Assembly (NCBI RefSeq): GCF_040811775.1
Contig: NZ_JBFNXW010000001.1
Span: 310,001 to 374,000, forward strand
Direction: 5' to 3'
Origin: Balneola sp. MJW-20
GTDB taxonomy: Bacteria > Bacteroidota > Rhodothermia > Balneolales > Balneolaceae
DNA: 64,000 nucleotides
Below the pieces are notes generated by a model, which was not told the DNA's origin, made no database searches, and was given only the letters and a program-made list of their open reading frames with translations. Below, in pieces: positions 18,361 through 26,674 of the stretch; position 1 is the first letter of the stretch; every line of letters starts with the position of its first letter. A program made the translations under genes and the position numbers.

Positions 18361-18388
18361 TATAATTTATAATCTATAATTTATAATT
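18361..18388. repeat. Four tandem TATAATY heptamers upstream of dnaG
   Basis: TATAATT, TATAATC, TATAATT and TATAATT follow each other without gaps, in the 327-bp region between sucD (start 18125) and dnaG (start 18453). Each copy contains a perfect -10-like hexamer. The rest of the gap shows only a CAAAATTTTG palindrome at 18144-18153, close to the sucD start. No gene was found in it. Confidence 0.6.
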
Positions 18389-18452
18389 CATCCCAAAAGA
18401 TGGTAACCTAAGAGTCAGGAAACCCCCACATCTATTACAGTAAGACCATAGA

Positions 18453-20462
18453 ATGATAAGCGACGACAAAAAAGAAGAGGTCCGGGCAGCGGCAGATATT
18501 GTCGAAGTGGTCTCAGACTATGTCAAGCTGAAGAAATCCGGAAGCGGCTTTTCAGGATTGTGTCCTTATCATGATGAGAAAACACCATCTTTCCACGTAA
18601 CTCCACGACTAGGAATATTCAAATGTTTTGGTTGCGGTGAATCCGGGGACGTCTTCAAGTTTGTAATGGATCAGGACGGTGTAGGGTTTACGGAAGCCAT
18701 TCGTCAGCTGGCCGAGCGCTACGGTGTTTTTATTCCGGAAGAAGAAGAAGGGCTTAATGATGAGCGTTCTCAGCATAAAGAAGGGATCTATCATGCACTG
18801 AAGTTTGCCGGGGTCTATTTCTATCGCAACCTGATCGAAAATCCGGAAGCTCAGAAAGCTCGTGATTACCTGGAGAAAAGAGGATATTCCAATGCAGTTA
18901 TCAAAAAATTTGGCCTCGGTTATGCACCCGGTGGTGGAGAAGATCTGCTTAAAGCGGCAAAGGGTGCCGGGATCGATGAAAAGTATTTGCATGATGCAGA
19001 TCTCATAAAACCCAGCCAGCGAAGTGATGGATTCTACGATACTTTTCGCAACCGGCTGATGTTTCCCATTTTCAGTCCCACAGGCAAGGTGATCGCCTTT
19101 GCAGGAAGAGTTCTTGGCAATGAAAAAACGGCTAAATATATCAACTCCGCACAGACTCAGGTTTACAATAAATCTGAAGTGGTTTATGGGGTGAATTTTG
19201 CCCGTAATGAGATCCGAAAAAATAAAGAAGTGATACTGGTGGAAGGTTATACCGATGTGATCACTCTAAATACTAACGGAATAGCCAATGTGGTAGCCAG
19301 CAGCGGGACCTCGCTTACTCCCGGTCAGATGAAAGTACTGCATCGCTATGGTGAAAAGATCATAATGATCTATGACTCGGATGATGCCGGTCAAAATGCG
19401 ATGAAACGGGGCATCGATATTGCCCTCTCGGAAGGAATGGAAGTAGAGTTGCTGGAACTGCCAGAAAACCAGGATCCGGATTCTTTTGTGAAGCAATTCG
19501 GCAAGGAATCTTTTACAGACCTCAAGAATCAAGATTCAAAGGACTTTGTAGACTTTCTCATGCTTAAAGCAGAAGAAGAGGGCAGACTTGAAAAACCGGT
19601 AGAACTCAAGAAAGTCATAGAAGAAATACTGAGGTCCATTGCTCATATACCGGATTCGATACAGCGTCAAGTCTATGTTCAGCACCTGCACACACGAACA
19701 CAGAAGTGGAGAAGAGGGTCTGATCGTGATCTCTATGAAGAACTGGATAAGATCCGTGCAGACGTGTTGCAGGAAGAAAAGCGAGCTCAGCGACGTAATC
19801 AGCGACAGCTGGAGCAGCCTTACCGCCCGAAACCAATGGATAATTCTGAATCTGATCCGCGACCAGTACCTGAACCGGTTAACAATCCCGTCCGCACGGT
19901 CAAAAAGCCACACTACGAGAAAGAGCTTATCCGCCTGATGATCAGCTATGGCCGGAAGATGGTGGAATATGTATGCTCTTTTACCAACGAGAAACTTTTT
20001 GAGGATGAAGAGCTTCAGATCTTTTATAAGGATATTCTTCAGCGATATATGGATGAAGAAGAGATCTCCGTGAATGCCTACTCAGGCAGGGAGGAACCTT
20101 TTCCAAAACTGGTGGGAGATGTTATGCTCGAACGATATACCGCCAGTGACCGGCATCACGAAAAAGTGGGTCTTAAATATGAGAAAGATAAGGATCCCTT
20201 CAAGTCTGCAAAGAGTGTAATGCGTACGCTAGAGCTGCATTTCTATCATAGAAAGCGGGCAGAGCTGGCAGAAAAGCTCAAATCATCCGATGATGATGAA
20301 CGACGCATGATCATCCGCAAGCAATCAGATATACAGGCCAAGATCACATACCGGGAAAAAACGGATGCGGATGACCTGTACCCGGATGCGGAGTCAAAAG
20401 ATGAAAATGGAAATCAACGTTCTGCTTTCGAATATAAGATGAAGCATGAAAGGGATGAGTGA
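18453..20462 (+). CDS. dnaG: DNA primase
   Basis: DnaG makes RNA primers at the replication fork. The 669-residue protein has the CHC2 zinc finger (C37, H40, C58, C61 in LCPYH and FKCFGCGESGD), the RNA polymerase core domain, and a Toprim domain with ILVEGYTDVI and YDSDDAGQNAMKRG. The C-terminal third contains a low-complexity linker (about 455-490) and a helical helicase-binding-like domain. The usual dnaG neighbours rpoD and rpsU are not here. The stop codon lies inside a hairpin shared with the convergent DUF4159 gene. Confidence 0.95.
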   Translation: MISDDKKEEVRAAADIVEVVSDYVKLKKSGSGFSGLCPYHDEKTPSFHVTPRLGIFKCFGCGESGDVFKFVMDQDGVGFTEAIRQLAERYGVFIPEEEEGLNDERSQHKEGIYHALKFAGVYFYRNLIENPEAQKARDYLEKRGYSNAVIKKFGLGYAPGGGEDLLKAAKGAGIDEKYLHDADLIKPSQRSDGFYDTFRNRLMFPIFSPTGKVIAFAGRVLGNEKTAKYINSAQTQVYNKSEVVYGVNFARNEIRKNKEVILVEGYTDVITLNTNGIANVVASSGTSLTPGQMKVLHRYGEKIIMIYDSDDAGQNAMKRGIDIALSEGMEVELLELPENQDPDSFVKQFGKESFTDLKNQDSKDFVDFLMLKAEEEGRLEKPVELKKVIEEILRSIAHIPDSIQRQVYVQHLHTRTQKWRRGSDRDLYEELDKIRADVLQEEKRAQRRNQRQLEQPYRPKPMDNSESDPRPVPEPVNNPVRTVKKPHYEKELIRLMISYGRKMVEYVCSFTNEKLFEDEELQIFYKDILQRYMDEEEISVNAYSGREEPFPKLVGDVMLERYTASDRHHEKVGLKYEKDKDPFKSAKSVMRTLELHFYHRKRAELAEKLKSSDDDERRMIIRKQSDIQAKITYREKTDADDLYPDAESKDENGNQRSAFEYKMKHERDE

Positions 20463-20480
20463 GCAGGTTTAATGCTCACT
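20458..20480. terminator. Hairpin spanning two convergent stop codons
   Basis: AGTGAGCA (20458-20465) and TGCTCACT (20473-20480) form a perfect 8-bp stem with a 7-base loop. It covers the dnaG stop (20460-20462) and the stop of the opposing DUF4159 gene (20476-20478). No T tract follows on either side, so it is a weak terminator or an mRNA 3'-end stabiliser. Confidence 0.5.
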
Positions 20481-21156
20481 GTTGGGTCAAAGCATAGACC
20501 AGGATATTAGCGCCCATTCGTAAGGCCATTTGCCTGACCTCCGGGGGATCATTATGCACTTCAGGGTCAGCCCAGCCATCACCCAGATTCGACTCCCAGG
20601 TATAGTAAACAACCAGCCGTCCATCCCGGAAGAGACCATAACCCCGGGGGTTCTTATTATCATGTTCATGGATCTTAGGGACACCCTGATCAAAATCAAA
20701 TACCTGGTGATAGATCGGATGGTCAAAAGGGATCTCGATCAGTTCTTCATCCGGAAATACTTCTTTGAGAATGGGGCGAATAAATTCATCCAGTCCGTAG
20801 TCATCATCAATATAAAGGAAGCCACCGTTATCGAGGTAAGATCGCAGATTGCGTATCTCAGAATCATTTACTGTTATATTCCCGTGTCCGGTCATGAAAA
20901 GAAAAGGGTAACTGTGGATCTCAACACTTCCCAGAGAAACATCTTTATACTCGCTGCTAATGCTAACCGGAACCCGTCCACGGGTAAATGAGATGAGATT
21001 GCTTAAGGAGGATGGATCGTTATACCAGTCACCGCCGCCCCGATATTTGACTCTGGCTATCTCGAAACTACCATCCTGTTGTGCCTTTAGTACCTGAGCC
21101 GGTAGAAGGAAGGACAGAGTAAGGGCAAGGAGTAAAGTTTTCAGCAGATGATTCAT
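20476..21156 (-). CDS. DUF4159 domain exported protein
   Basis: The protein has 226 residues from the ATG at 21156, which overlaps the previous stop (TGATG). Residues 1-25 are a signal peptide (ending LKAQQ). The rest matches DUF4159: FEIARVKYRGGGDWYNDPSSL, then FLFMTGHGNI, YLDNGGFLYIDDD, and a C-terminal GLFRDGRLVVYYTWESNLGDGW. The family has a ThuA or glutamine-amidotransferase-like fold but lacks a clear catalytic triad here. It is the last gene of a receptor-DUF4249-DUF4159 operon. Its function is unknown. Confidence 0.82.
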   Translation of the reverse strand: MNHLLKTLLLALTLSFLLPAQVLKAQQDGSFEIARVKYRGGGDWYNDPSSLSNLISFTRGRVPVSISSEYKDVSLGSVEIHSYPFLFMTGHGNITVNDSEIRNLRSYLDNGGFLYIDDDYGLDEFIRPILKEVFPDEELIEIPFDHPIYHQVFDFDQGVPKIHEHDNKNPRGYGLFRDGRLVVYYTWESNLGDGWADPEVHNDPPEVRQMALRMGANILVYALTQQ

Positions 21157-22064
21157 CAAAAATCGGGTCTCTTAATAAAGGTCTGAATGGTATCGGTTGA
21201 TACGGAGCCAAAGATACCAATAGCTCCGTCAATATTATAAATTACATTTTGAATTTCACCCGGAGAAAGGGTCGATCCGCCCAGCTGTACATCCTGCGAA
21301 CGGATAAAATCATAGACATTATCATCCAGGGTATGAGCTACGATCTGATTATCTCCGAAGAAGGCAACTGCGATCCACGGATATCGTACTGTAATACTGT
21401 TATCCGGATTGATATCAAAATTGCCTTCGTTAATAATTCCGGAACTGGTTTTGGCAATACGTTCCAGTTCATTTTCCAGATCGTCTTCATCGATCAGCTC
21501 GGAATATAAAGGGGTAATATTCTCAAACAATGGTTGCTGACTGATCGAGTTAAAAATATATATACTCTGCCTGTCAGGGTACCGGCTCTGACTGACCTGG
21601 ATTTCCAGCTGATCTGAAGATTGATATACAATACTATCTCTGACTCCTCCCAGTACCTCAAACGCACCGGGTACGATAGTTTCAGCTGTTATTAACTCTG
21701 CAGAATTAGGAAAGGTGATCTCAAGCCGGTAGGTTCGCTCAGGGATCACATCATGATTCACGGTTGGTATATAAACCCCGGGTGTGGTCTGTATATCTCC
21801 GAACTGATAGGAAAAAGTTTCTTCAACGGCTGATCCGGGACCGGTTTGTAATAATTGTATCTGCACCTGTGCATTATTGATTCCCAGATCATCATATAAG
21901 TAGATCTCTCCGCTTTCTCCGGTTCTGGATAAACGCAGAGGAGGGAGCTGACGCTCAGCGACGAGATAGGATTCTACCACATAGAATTCTTCGTAACGGT
22001 CCTGTTGATAGATCTCACAAGAGGTGACTGATAATAGTAATAGAAGTAATGCTGGTATTCTCAT
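21156..22064 (-). CDS. DUF4249 lipoprotein next to a TonB receptor
   Basis: The 302-residue lipoprotein has a signal peptide ending in the lipobox SVTSC (Cys16). The mature part begins EIYQQDRYEEFYVVESYLV and continues with a beta-rich body typical of DUF4249. In Bacteroidota such proteins are usually encoded beside a TonB-dependent receptor and are likely surface partners; that is the case here, 4 nt after the receptor. It overlaps DUF4159 by one base. The ligand is unknown. Confidence 0.85.
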   Translation of the reverse strand: MRIPALLLLLLSVTSCEIYQQDRYEEFYVVESYLVAERQLPPLRLSRTGESGEIYLYDDLGINNAQVQIQLLQTGPGSAVEETFSYQFGDIQTTPGVYIPTVNHDVIPERTYRLEITFPNSAELITAETIVPGAFEVLGGVRDSIVYQSSDQLEIQVSQSRYPDRQSIYIFNSISQQPLFENITPLYSELIDEDDLENELERIAKTSSGIINEGNFDINPDNSITVRYPWIAVAFFGDNQIVAHTLDDNVYDFIRSQDVQLGGSTLSPGEIQNVIYNIDGAIGIFGSVSTDTIQTFIKRPDF

Positions 22065-22068
22065 GATC

Positions 22069-24333
22069 TTAAAAATCTACAGTATATGATAGGGATGGAA
22101 GTATAGGCAACAGAGGTACTTCGGATCTCTTAACCGGATTCTCATCAAAATCGAAGTTATAAAACCACACATTACGTCTGGAATAAACATTGATCAGCTG
22201 GAACTGCCATTCAGCTTCTCCGATACCGAAGAAGGTGCCGGTGCGGGAAAAAGAGATATCCAGGCGATGATAATCCGGAAGCCTGGACGCATTTACTTTA
22301 CCGACGGTAAAGACATTGATGTCGTCGTTGTTAAATGGGAAATCCTGCAATTCGTACCGGCCCAGTGCTTTAGTGTATGCCTGTCCCGTTGCGTAGTTGA
22401 AGGATGCCGTAAATTTCCATTTTCTACTGAGTCGATACGTACCGACTAGATTAATATCATTTCTCCTGTCATATTTAGGAGGATAGAAACGGGCAGTCTG
22501 ATTATCACCTTGCAACTCAAGATTAAAGGAAGGGAATTTCCTCCAGGTATAACCGAGGGTATATCCGATAAATCCGGTGAGCCTGCCAACCCGCTTTTCA
22601 AAGAAGAATTCAGCACCATAAGCATAACCTTCTCCGACCCGGAACAGGTCTGCGTAGAGAAACCCAGCGGCATCTGGGAGAAATGGGTCCAGTTCAAAGA
22701 GATCATTCATGGTGCGGTAGTAGAGCTCAACGTCAAAGCCATAGTCTTTAAAAGGGATGGTCTTGGCACCAACAATAAACTGATCTCCATATGCAGGTCT
22801 CACTCCCTGATCTGAGGTCAGCCAGACATCAAAGCCGGAGAAGGCTTCATTAGAGATCAGTGTCAGGAATTGATTATAGCGCCCGTAAGCAGTCTGAAGA
22901 CGCAGGCGGTCTGAAGCCCTATATTCGACAGACACCCTTGGCTCAGCTCTGAAATACGAGCCGTCAGAGAAATAATTCATACGAATTCCGGGAGTGATCT
23001 TCCATTTCTGCGTAGGTCTCCATTCGTCCTGAACATACACAGAGGCGTATCGATTGTGTATTCTGCTTCGGAAGGTATCCTGACCGTCAAAACGATCCTG
23101 TAATCTCAAAGTAAGTGCACCTGCCCAGAAACCGGTGCTTATCTGATGCCGGTCGTTAGGAAGATATTCCAGATCTCCTTTGACCGAATAATCATAAATA
23201 TTGTTATCCCGCTCAAATTGAGTGGTGGCCAGCTCAAAAGTGGGGAAGTTAAAATAACGCGAACCGGTAAACACAAAATTTGAAAAGAGCTTTTCCGAAA
23301 ATATATGGGTCCAGTTCGTACTGAGTGTCTGGTTTCCGTAATCGAGCTGGAATTCAGCATCATCCACAAATGGGAAATTGACCCTGTCTTTTCCGGAATA
23401 GAAGGCCAGGGACAGTTTATCATTTTCGCCTGCATCAAAATTAACCTTACCATTCACATCCAGGAAATAGAAAAGGGAGGGGACACTGTCTATACTTTGA
23501 CGGAGTCCGGCCAGCAGAGGCTCCAGTGTTGAACGGCGAACCGCCAGCATCCATGACCCGCGGCTATAAGGTCCCTCAAGCAATATTCTGGAGGCAAGCA
23601 GTCCAACAGTTGCTGAGCCCCCGAATTCATTGCGATTCCCATCCTTGTTATAAATTGCCAGCACCGAGCCCAGTCGACCGCCGTATTCTGCCGGGTAACC
23701 GCCCTTATACAAGCGTACATCTTTGATGGCATCGGGGTTAAAGGTGGAAAAGAAACCGAAGAAGTGGGAAGGGTTGTAGACGGTTGTACGGTCCAGAAGG
23801 ATCAGGGTCTGATCCGGTGAGCCGCCCCGGACATAGAGGCCGGAAGAGAAATCCGATGCCGCTTTAACCCCCGGAAGAAGCTGAATTGAACGGAATACAT
23901 CTGCCTCAAACACAGACGGGAGTTCATTGATCAACTCTGTCTTAACCTGAATGGTACCGATATTCTTTTGTTCCTCCTTGTCAGAATCCGATTCAACGAT
24001 CACTTCTTCCAGCTGCACCGATTCAGGCACAAGGTCGATATCCAGTCGAAGTTTTTCTCCGGCTTCAAGGGTGATCTCCTGAGAAGACAGCCTGAAACCA
24101 ATATAAGTAGCAAGCAGTTTATATCTGCCGGCGGGGATATTCGTAATGGTATAATATCCCAGCGTGTTAGTAGACGCTCCTTTATTGAGCTCCTGCAGTG
24201 CCACATTGGCACTGATCAGGGTCTCACCCGTTTCAGCATCACGGACATAACCGCTTATTGAAGCAGTAGACTGGGCCTGCAGAAATGCAGGTAATAATGA
24301 CAGGAGTAAAAGCAGCAGGCCTGATTTTGGCAT
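22069..24333 (-). CDS. TonB-dependent receptor with regulatory-like N-domain
   Basis: This outer-membrane active-transport receptor has 754 residues from the ATG at 24333; the open frame extends to 24393, but MPKSGLLLLLL starts the signal peptide. Residues about 24-110 form the carboxypeptidase-regulatory-like domain (ISGYVRDAETGETLISANV). A plug domain follows (VFRSIQLLPGVKAASDFSSGLYVRGGSPDQTL). The beta-barrel occupies about 230-754 and ends in SLSYTVDF. It heads an operon with DUF4249 and DUF4159. The imported substrate cannot be determined. Confidence 0.9.
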   Translation of the reverse strand: MPKSGLLLLLLSLLPAFLQAQSTASISGYVRDAETGETLISANVALQELNKGASTNTLGYYTITNIPAGRYKLLATYIGFRLSSQEITLEAGEKLRLDIDLVPESVQLEEVIVESDSDKEEQKNIGTIQVKTELINELPSVFEADVFRSIQLLPGVKAASDFSSGLYVRGGSPDQTLILLDRTTVYNPSHFFGFFSTFNPDAIKDVRLYKGGYPAEYGGRLGSVLAIYNKDGNRNEFGGSATVGLLASRILLEGPYSRGSWMLAVRRSTLEPLLAGLRQSIDSVPSLFYFLDVNGKVNFDAGENDKLSLAFYSGKDRVNFPFVDDAEFQLDYGNQTLSTNWTHIFSEKLFSNFVFTGSRYFNFPTFELATTQFERDNNIYDYSVKGDLEYLPNDRHQISTGFWAGALTLRLQDRFDGQDTFRSRIHNRYASVYVQDEWRPTQKWKITPGIRMNYFSDGSYFRAEPRVSVEYRASDRLRLQTAYGRYNQFLTLISNEAFSGFDVWLTSDQGVRPAYGDQFIVGAKTIPFKDYGFDVELYYRTMNDLFELDPFLPDAAGFLYADLFRVGEGYAYGAEFFFEKRVGRLTGFIGYTLGYTWRKFPSFNLELQGDNQTARFYPPKYDRRNDINLVGTYRLSRKWKFTASFNYATGQAYTKALGRYELQDFPFNNDDINVFTVGKVNASRLPDYHRLDISFSRTGTFFGIGEAEWQFQLINVYSRRNVWFYNFDFDENPVKRSEVPLLPILPSLSYTVDF

Positions 24334-24516
24334 ATAATGAATTAGCGATATTGATTGGTGCGCATTAAACGCAACCGACTGAATATGTTGCACAGCATAA
24401 CAGGGAATTTGGATGATTGATTCACGAAATGTTCAGATAAATTCGGTTGTTGTGGAGAATGAGAAATACGAAATGGCGCACATGTTTCGTATATTACAGC
24501 GTTCTTTGAAATTACT

Positions 24517-24881
24517 GGGGGTGACACGGATTCGACGGGGCGAGTACAATCGTAGGTCGCATGTCGAGCTTGTCCAATAGATCTCGTATAAAATCTATTA
24601 TGGATCTAAAGTAATTGACAATAATTACTCATACCGCTTAGCAGCATAGACTGACTAAGCCGTTCCTTTAAGCAGCGTGCCTGTCAGCACTTACTGGAGC
24701 GTCGATACAGACAGGATAGTTAATGTGTGCTTTCTGTCGCACATCGGCGAAATTTAAACAGAATAGTCTGCAGTCGCTTGGTCACTTGGCTAGGCTTCAG
24801 GCGAATTCTAATTAGTGACTAAACATGTAGACGCTTGCAGGTTTACCGTTTCGGACCGGGGTTCGACTCCCCGCACCTCCA
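24517..24881 (+). ncRNA. ssrA: tmRNA (transfer-messenger RNA)
   Basis: tmRNA rescues stalled ribosomes and tags their peptides for degradation. The tRNA-like 5' end (GGGGGTG, 24517-24523) pairs with CACCTCC (24874-24880). GACACGGATTCGACGGGG follows the 5' arm, and the T-arm GGGGTTCGACTCCCCG is near the 3' end. The discriminator A is at 24881 and CCA is not encoded. The tag frame ends NNYSYRLAA with TAG at 24647-24649. The resume codon could be GTA at 24611 (12 residues) or GGA at 24602 (15 residues). Length about 365 nt is normal. A terminator follows directly. Confidence 0.96.
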
Positions 24882-24890
24882 CATTTAAAA

Positions 24891-24922
24891 GGCCGGTTTT
24901 AAAAATAAAGCTGGCCTTTTTT
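24891..24922 (+). terminator. Terminator of tmRNA
   Basis: GGCCGG and CTGGCC pair around an A/T-rich loop and are followed by seven T residues, ten bases after the tmRNA 3' end. Confidence 0.85.
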
Positions 24923-24992
24923 TATCCACACATTTGAACCCGGAGTTCTGCCAGAGGCATCCCCACGGAAGAGTGCCAGCATCCATTTTGAA

Positions 24993-25020
24993 AGGCTCGA
25001 TACATTGCAGTGTCGGGCCT
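24993..25020 (+). terminator. Second terminator-like stem-loop after tmRNA
   Basis: AGGCTCGATAC (24993-25003) pairs over 11 bp, with two G-U pairs, with GTGTCGGGCCT (25010-25020), followed by TCTTTATTTT. No gene lies between it and the tmRNA terminator, so it may end a small unannotated transcript or be part of a dispersed repeat. A further hairpin, TGGGATT/AATCCCA, lies at 25086-25107. The rest of 24926-25161 shows no gene. Confidence 0.5.
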
Positions 25021-25161
25021 TCTTTATTTTGCTCACCGTTTGTTATTTGAAATGGCATCTAGAAGATGCGGATTCATCGGGTTATTGGGATTGTTGACAT
25101 AATCCCACAATTCCATAATCGCTCAATAAACGAATATCCCGGTAACCTGCTAATCAATCCC

Positions 25162-25968
25162 CTACATGCCACTTAGAATGCGCACGATCCGGTCCCATGA
25201 TTTATTCCGGGCCATTTTATTGGGATCATCAGCCGGGGCTGCCGGGTCGTCGCCGCGTCGCATGAATGCATGTCCGGCTCCCTCATAGATCTCATACTCA
25301 TAGGTCTTGCCGTAATCGTCCATTGCGACTTCGGAGTTCTCGATAGTGGAGTTCACTCGGTTGTCATCACCTCCGTAAAAGCCGAATACCGGAGCCTGAA
25401 TAGTTTGGTAGGCAGAAGCTTCCTGAGGTCCGGTTCCGTAAAACACCAGTGCAGCCTCAATACCGTCTCCTGCATTGGTCGCAAAACGGAAGGACTGAGA
25501 GCCTCCCCAACAGAATCCGACCACAGCTACTTGGCCATTACCTGCCTCTATGCTTTTAGCGTATTCAAGCACATTTAACAGGTCCTGTGTGACCATCTCC
25601 GGATCCAGTCCATAGATAGCAGATCGAGCTTCGTCTGAAGTCGGGAAATCGCTGGTCTTTTCAAAACCATCCACCGTATTCGAGATCAGATCGGGTGCTA
25701 TAGCAATATATCCTTTTCCGGCAAGCTGATCCGTAAAGCTGCGGGCCCAGTCGTTAAGTCCTCGGTTCTCGTGAATGACGATTACGACCATCGCATCATC
25801 TGAGCGTTCAGGGTAAGCAATAAAATTGTGCAGAGTCCTGCCACTTGACTCCATGGTCACCCATTCATGATGACGGGGAGAGTTCTCAAGTTGCTCAATT
25901 GCGTAGTCCTGAGCATTTAGAGAGGTGCCGATGAAAAGAAAACCGAGTACAAGGATCAGATGCTTCAT
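25162..25968 (-). CDS. Exported dienelactone hydrolase-family protein
   Basis: The alpha/beta hydrolase has 268 residues from the ATG at 25968; the upstream frame to 26061 is open but precedes the signal peptide (MKHLILVLGFLF...LNAQ). The dienelactone hydrolase pattern is clear: VVIVIHENRGLNDWARSFTD (oxyanion region), then VVGFCWGGSQSFRF with the nucleophile cysteine, the aspartate in VFGFYGGDDNRV and the histidine in YEGAGHAFMRRGDD. A Cys-Asp-His triad is expected for the family. The substrate is unknown. It is monocistronic. Confidence 0.88.
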   Translation of the reverse strand: MKHLILVLGFLFIGTSLNAQDYAIEQLENSPRHHEWVTMESSGRTLHNFIAYPERSDDAMVVIVIHENRGLNDWARSFTDQLAGKGYIAIAPDLISNTVDGFEKTSDFPTSDEARSAIYGLDPEMVTQDLLNVLEYAKSIEAGNGQVAVVGFCWGGSQSFRFATNAGDGIEAALVFYGTGPQEASAYQTIQAPVFGFYGGDDNRVNSTIENSEVAMDDYGKTYEYEIYEGAGHAFMRRGDDPAAPADDPNKMARNKSWDRIVRILSGM

Positions 25969-26099
25969 TGCTTTGTTATTTGTTGATTGATATATCATGA
26001 AAATCAGTGAGGTTTGATTCCCGTTCCATTCAACAAATAAAAAAGGATGGCAAAAAGCCATCCTGTTTATATAAAAGTACGGTAAGAGTGAAAATAGAA

Positions 26100-26387
26100 T
26101 TACTTGATACTACCAAGGATCAGTGAAGCTTTGTCTGTAGTAACCTCTTTCTCATTATTGGTTTTTACGATCTGTTCGGTTTTCGGAGCTACTTCGGTAT
26201 TTGTGAATTCAGCCGCATTCTCTTCAGAGAGTGGAGTAGTTGGTACAAAGACGGCTATATAAAAAACGATCATGAAAATGAATCCGAACATAACCACATC
26301 ATTCTTACGTGATGCGTGCTTGTTAATGTATTTCAGGAATTTGTTTTCGGATCTGCTGTAATCTTCAGTGTAAATAGGGTCTTTCAT
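26100..26387 (-). CDS. Small single-pass membrane protein of unknown function
   Basis: The 95-residue protein has a polar basic N-terminus (about 1-30), one predicted membrane helix (VVMFGFIFMIVFYIAVFVP, about 31-49) and an acidic/Lys-rich C-terminal tail. I do not recognise a family. The start (ATG 26387) is the only in-frame ATG before the helix. It lies between the hydrolase gene and a 287-nt promoter-sized region. Coding status is supported by a single clean frame and sensible composition; function is unknown. Confidence 0.6.
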   Translation of the reverse strand: MKDPIYTEDYSRSENKFLKYINKHASRKNDVVMFGFIFMIVFYIAVFVPTTPLSEENAAEFTNTEVAPKTEQIVKTNNEKEVTTDKASLILGSIK

Positions 26388-26593
26388 GGTAAACAGGATT
26401 AGGTTTTTAAGCCTATCAATTAAATTTCTGATATCTGTTTTGTATAGTTTAAGAGTCAGAATTGCCAGAAATGTTTCAACTTAATACAGTTACGTTTACT
26501 TAATCATTCAAAGTTCACTGTAAAAAAGTGTATTTGAGGTAGTTTGAGTGATGAAAAACAGGATGATATTAGATTGAATTAACATGAACCAAT

Positions 26594-26601
26594 TACGTTT
26601 G
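26594..26601 (+). promoter_or_regulatory. Possible Bacteroidota-type -7 box upstream of the NMT1-like gene
   Basis: TACGTTTG matches the TAnnTTTG -7 consensus known from Bacteroidota. A TTG element lies 17 bases upstream. The predicted start would give a 5' leader of about 65 bases before 26675. The rest of 26388-26593 shows no gene and no thiamine riboswitch. Confidence 0.35.
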
Positions 26602-26674
26602 TAAGTATGATTATTTGATGAACTTTCTGCAATAGATCTTGTTTTTATGCTGAATCAAAAATGCAGAAAAACAT

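Noticed and set aside
26388..26674. Thiamine riboswitch upstream of the NMT1-like gene
   Set aside because: The conserved CTGAGA and ACCTGATCTGGATAAT-like segments of the TPP aptamer are not present.
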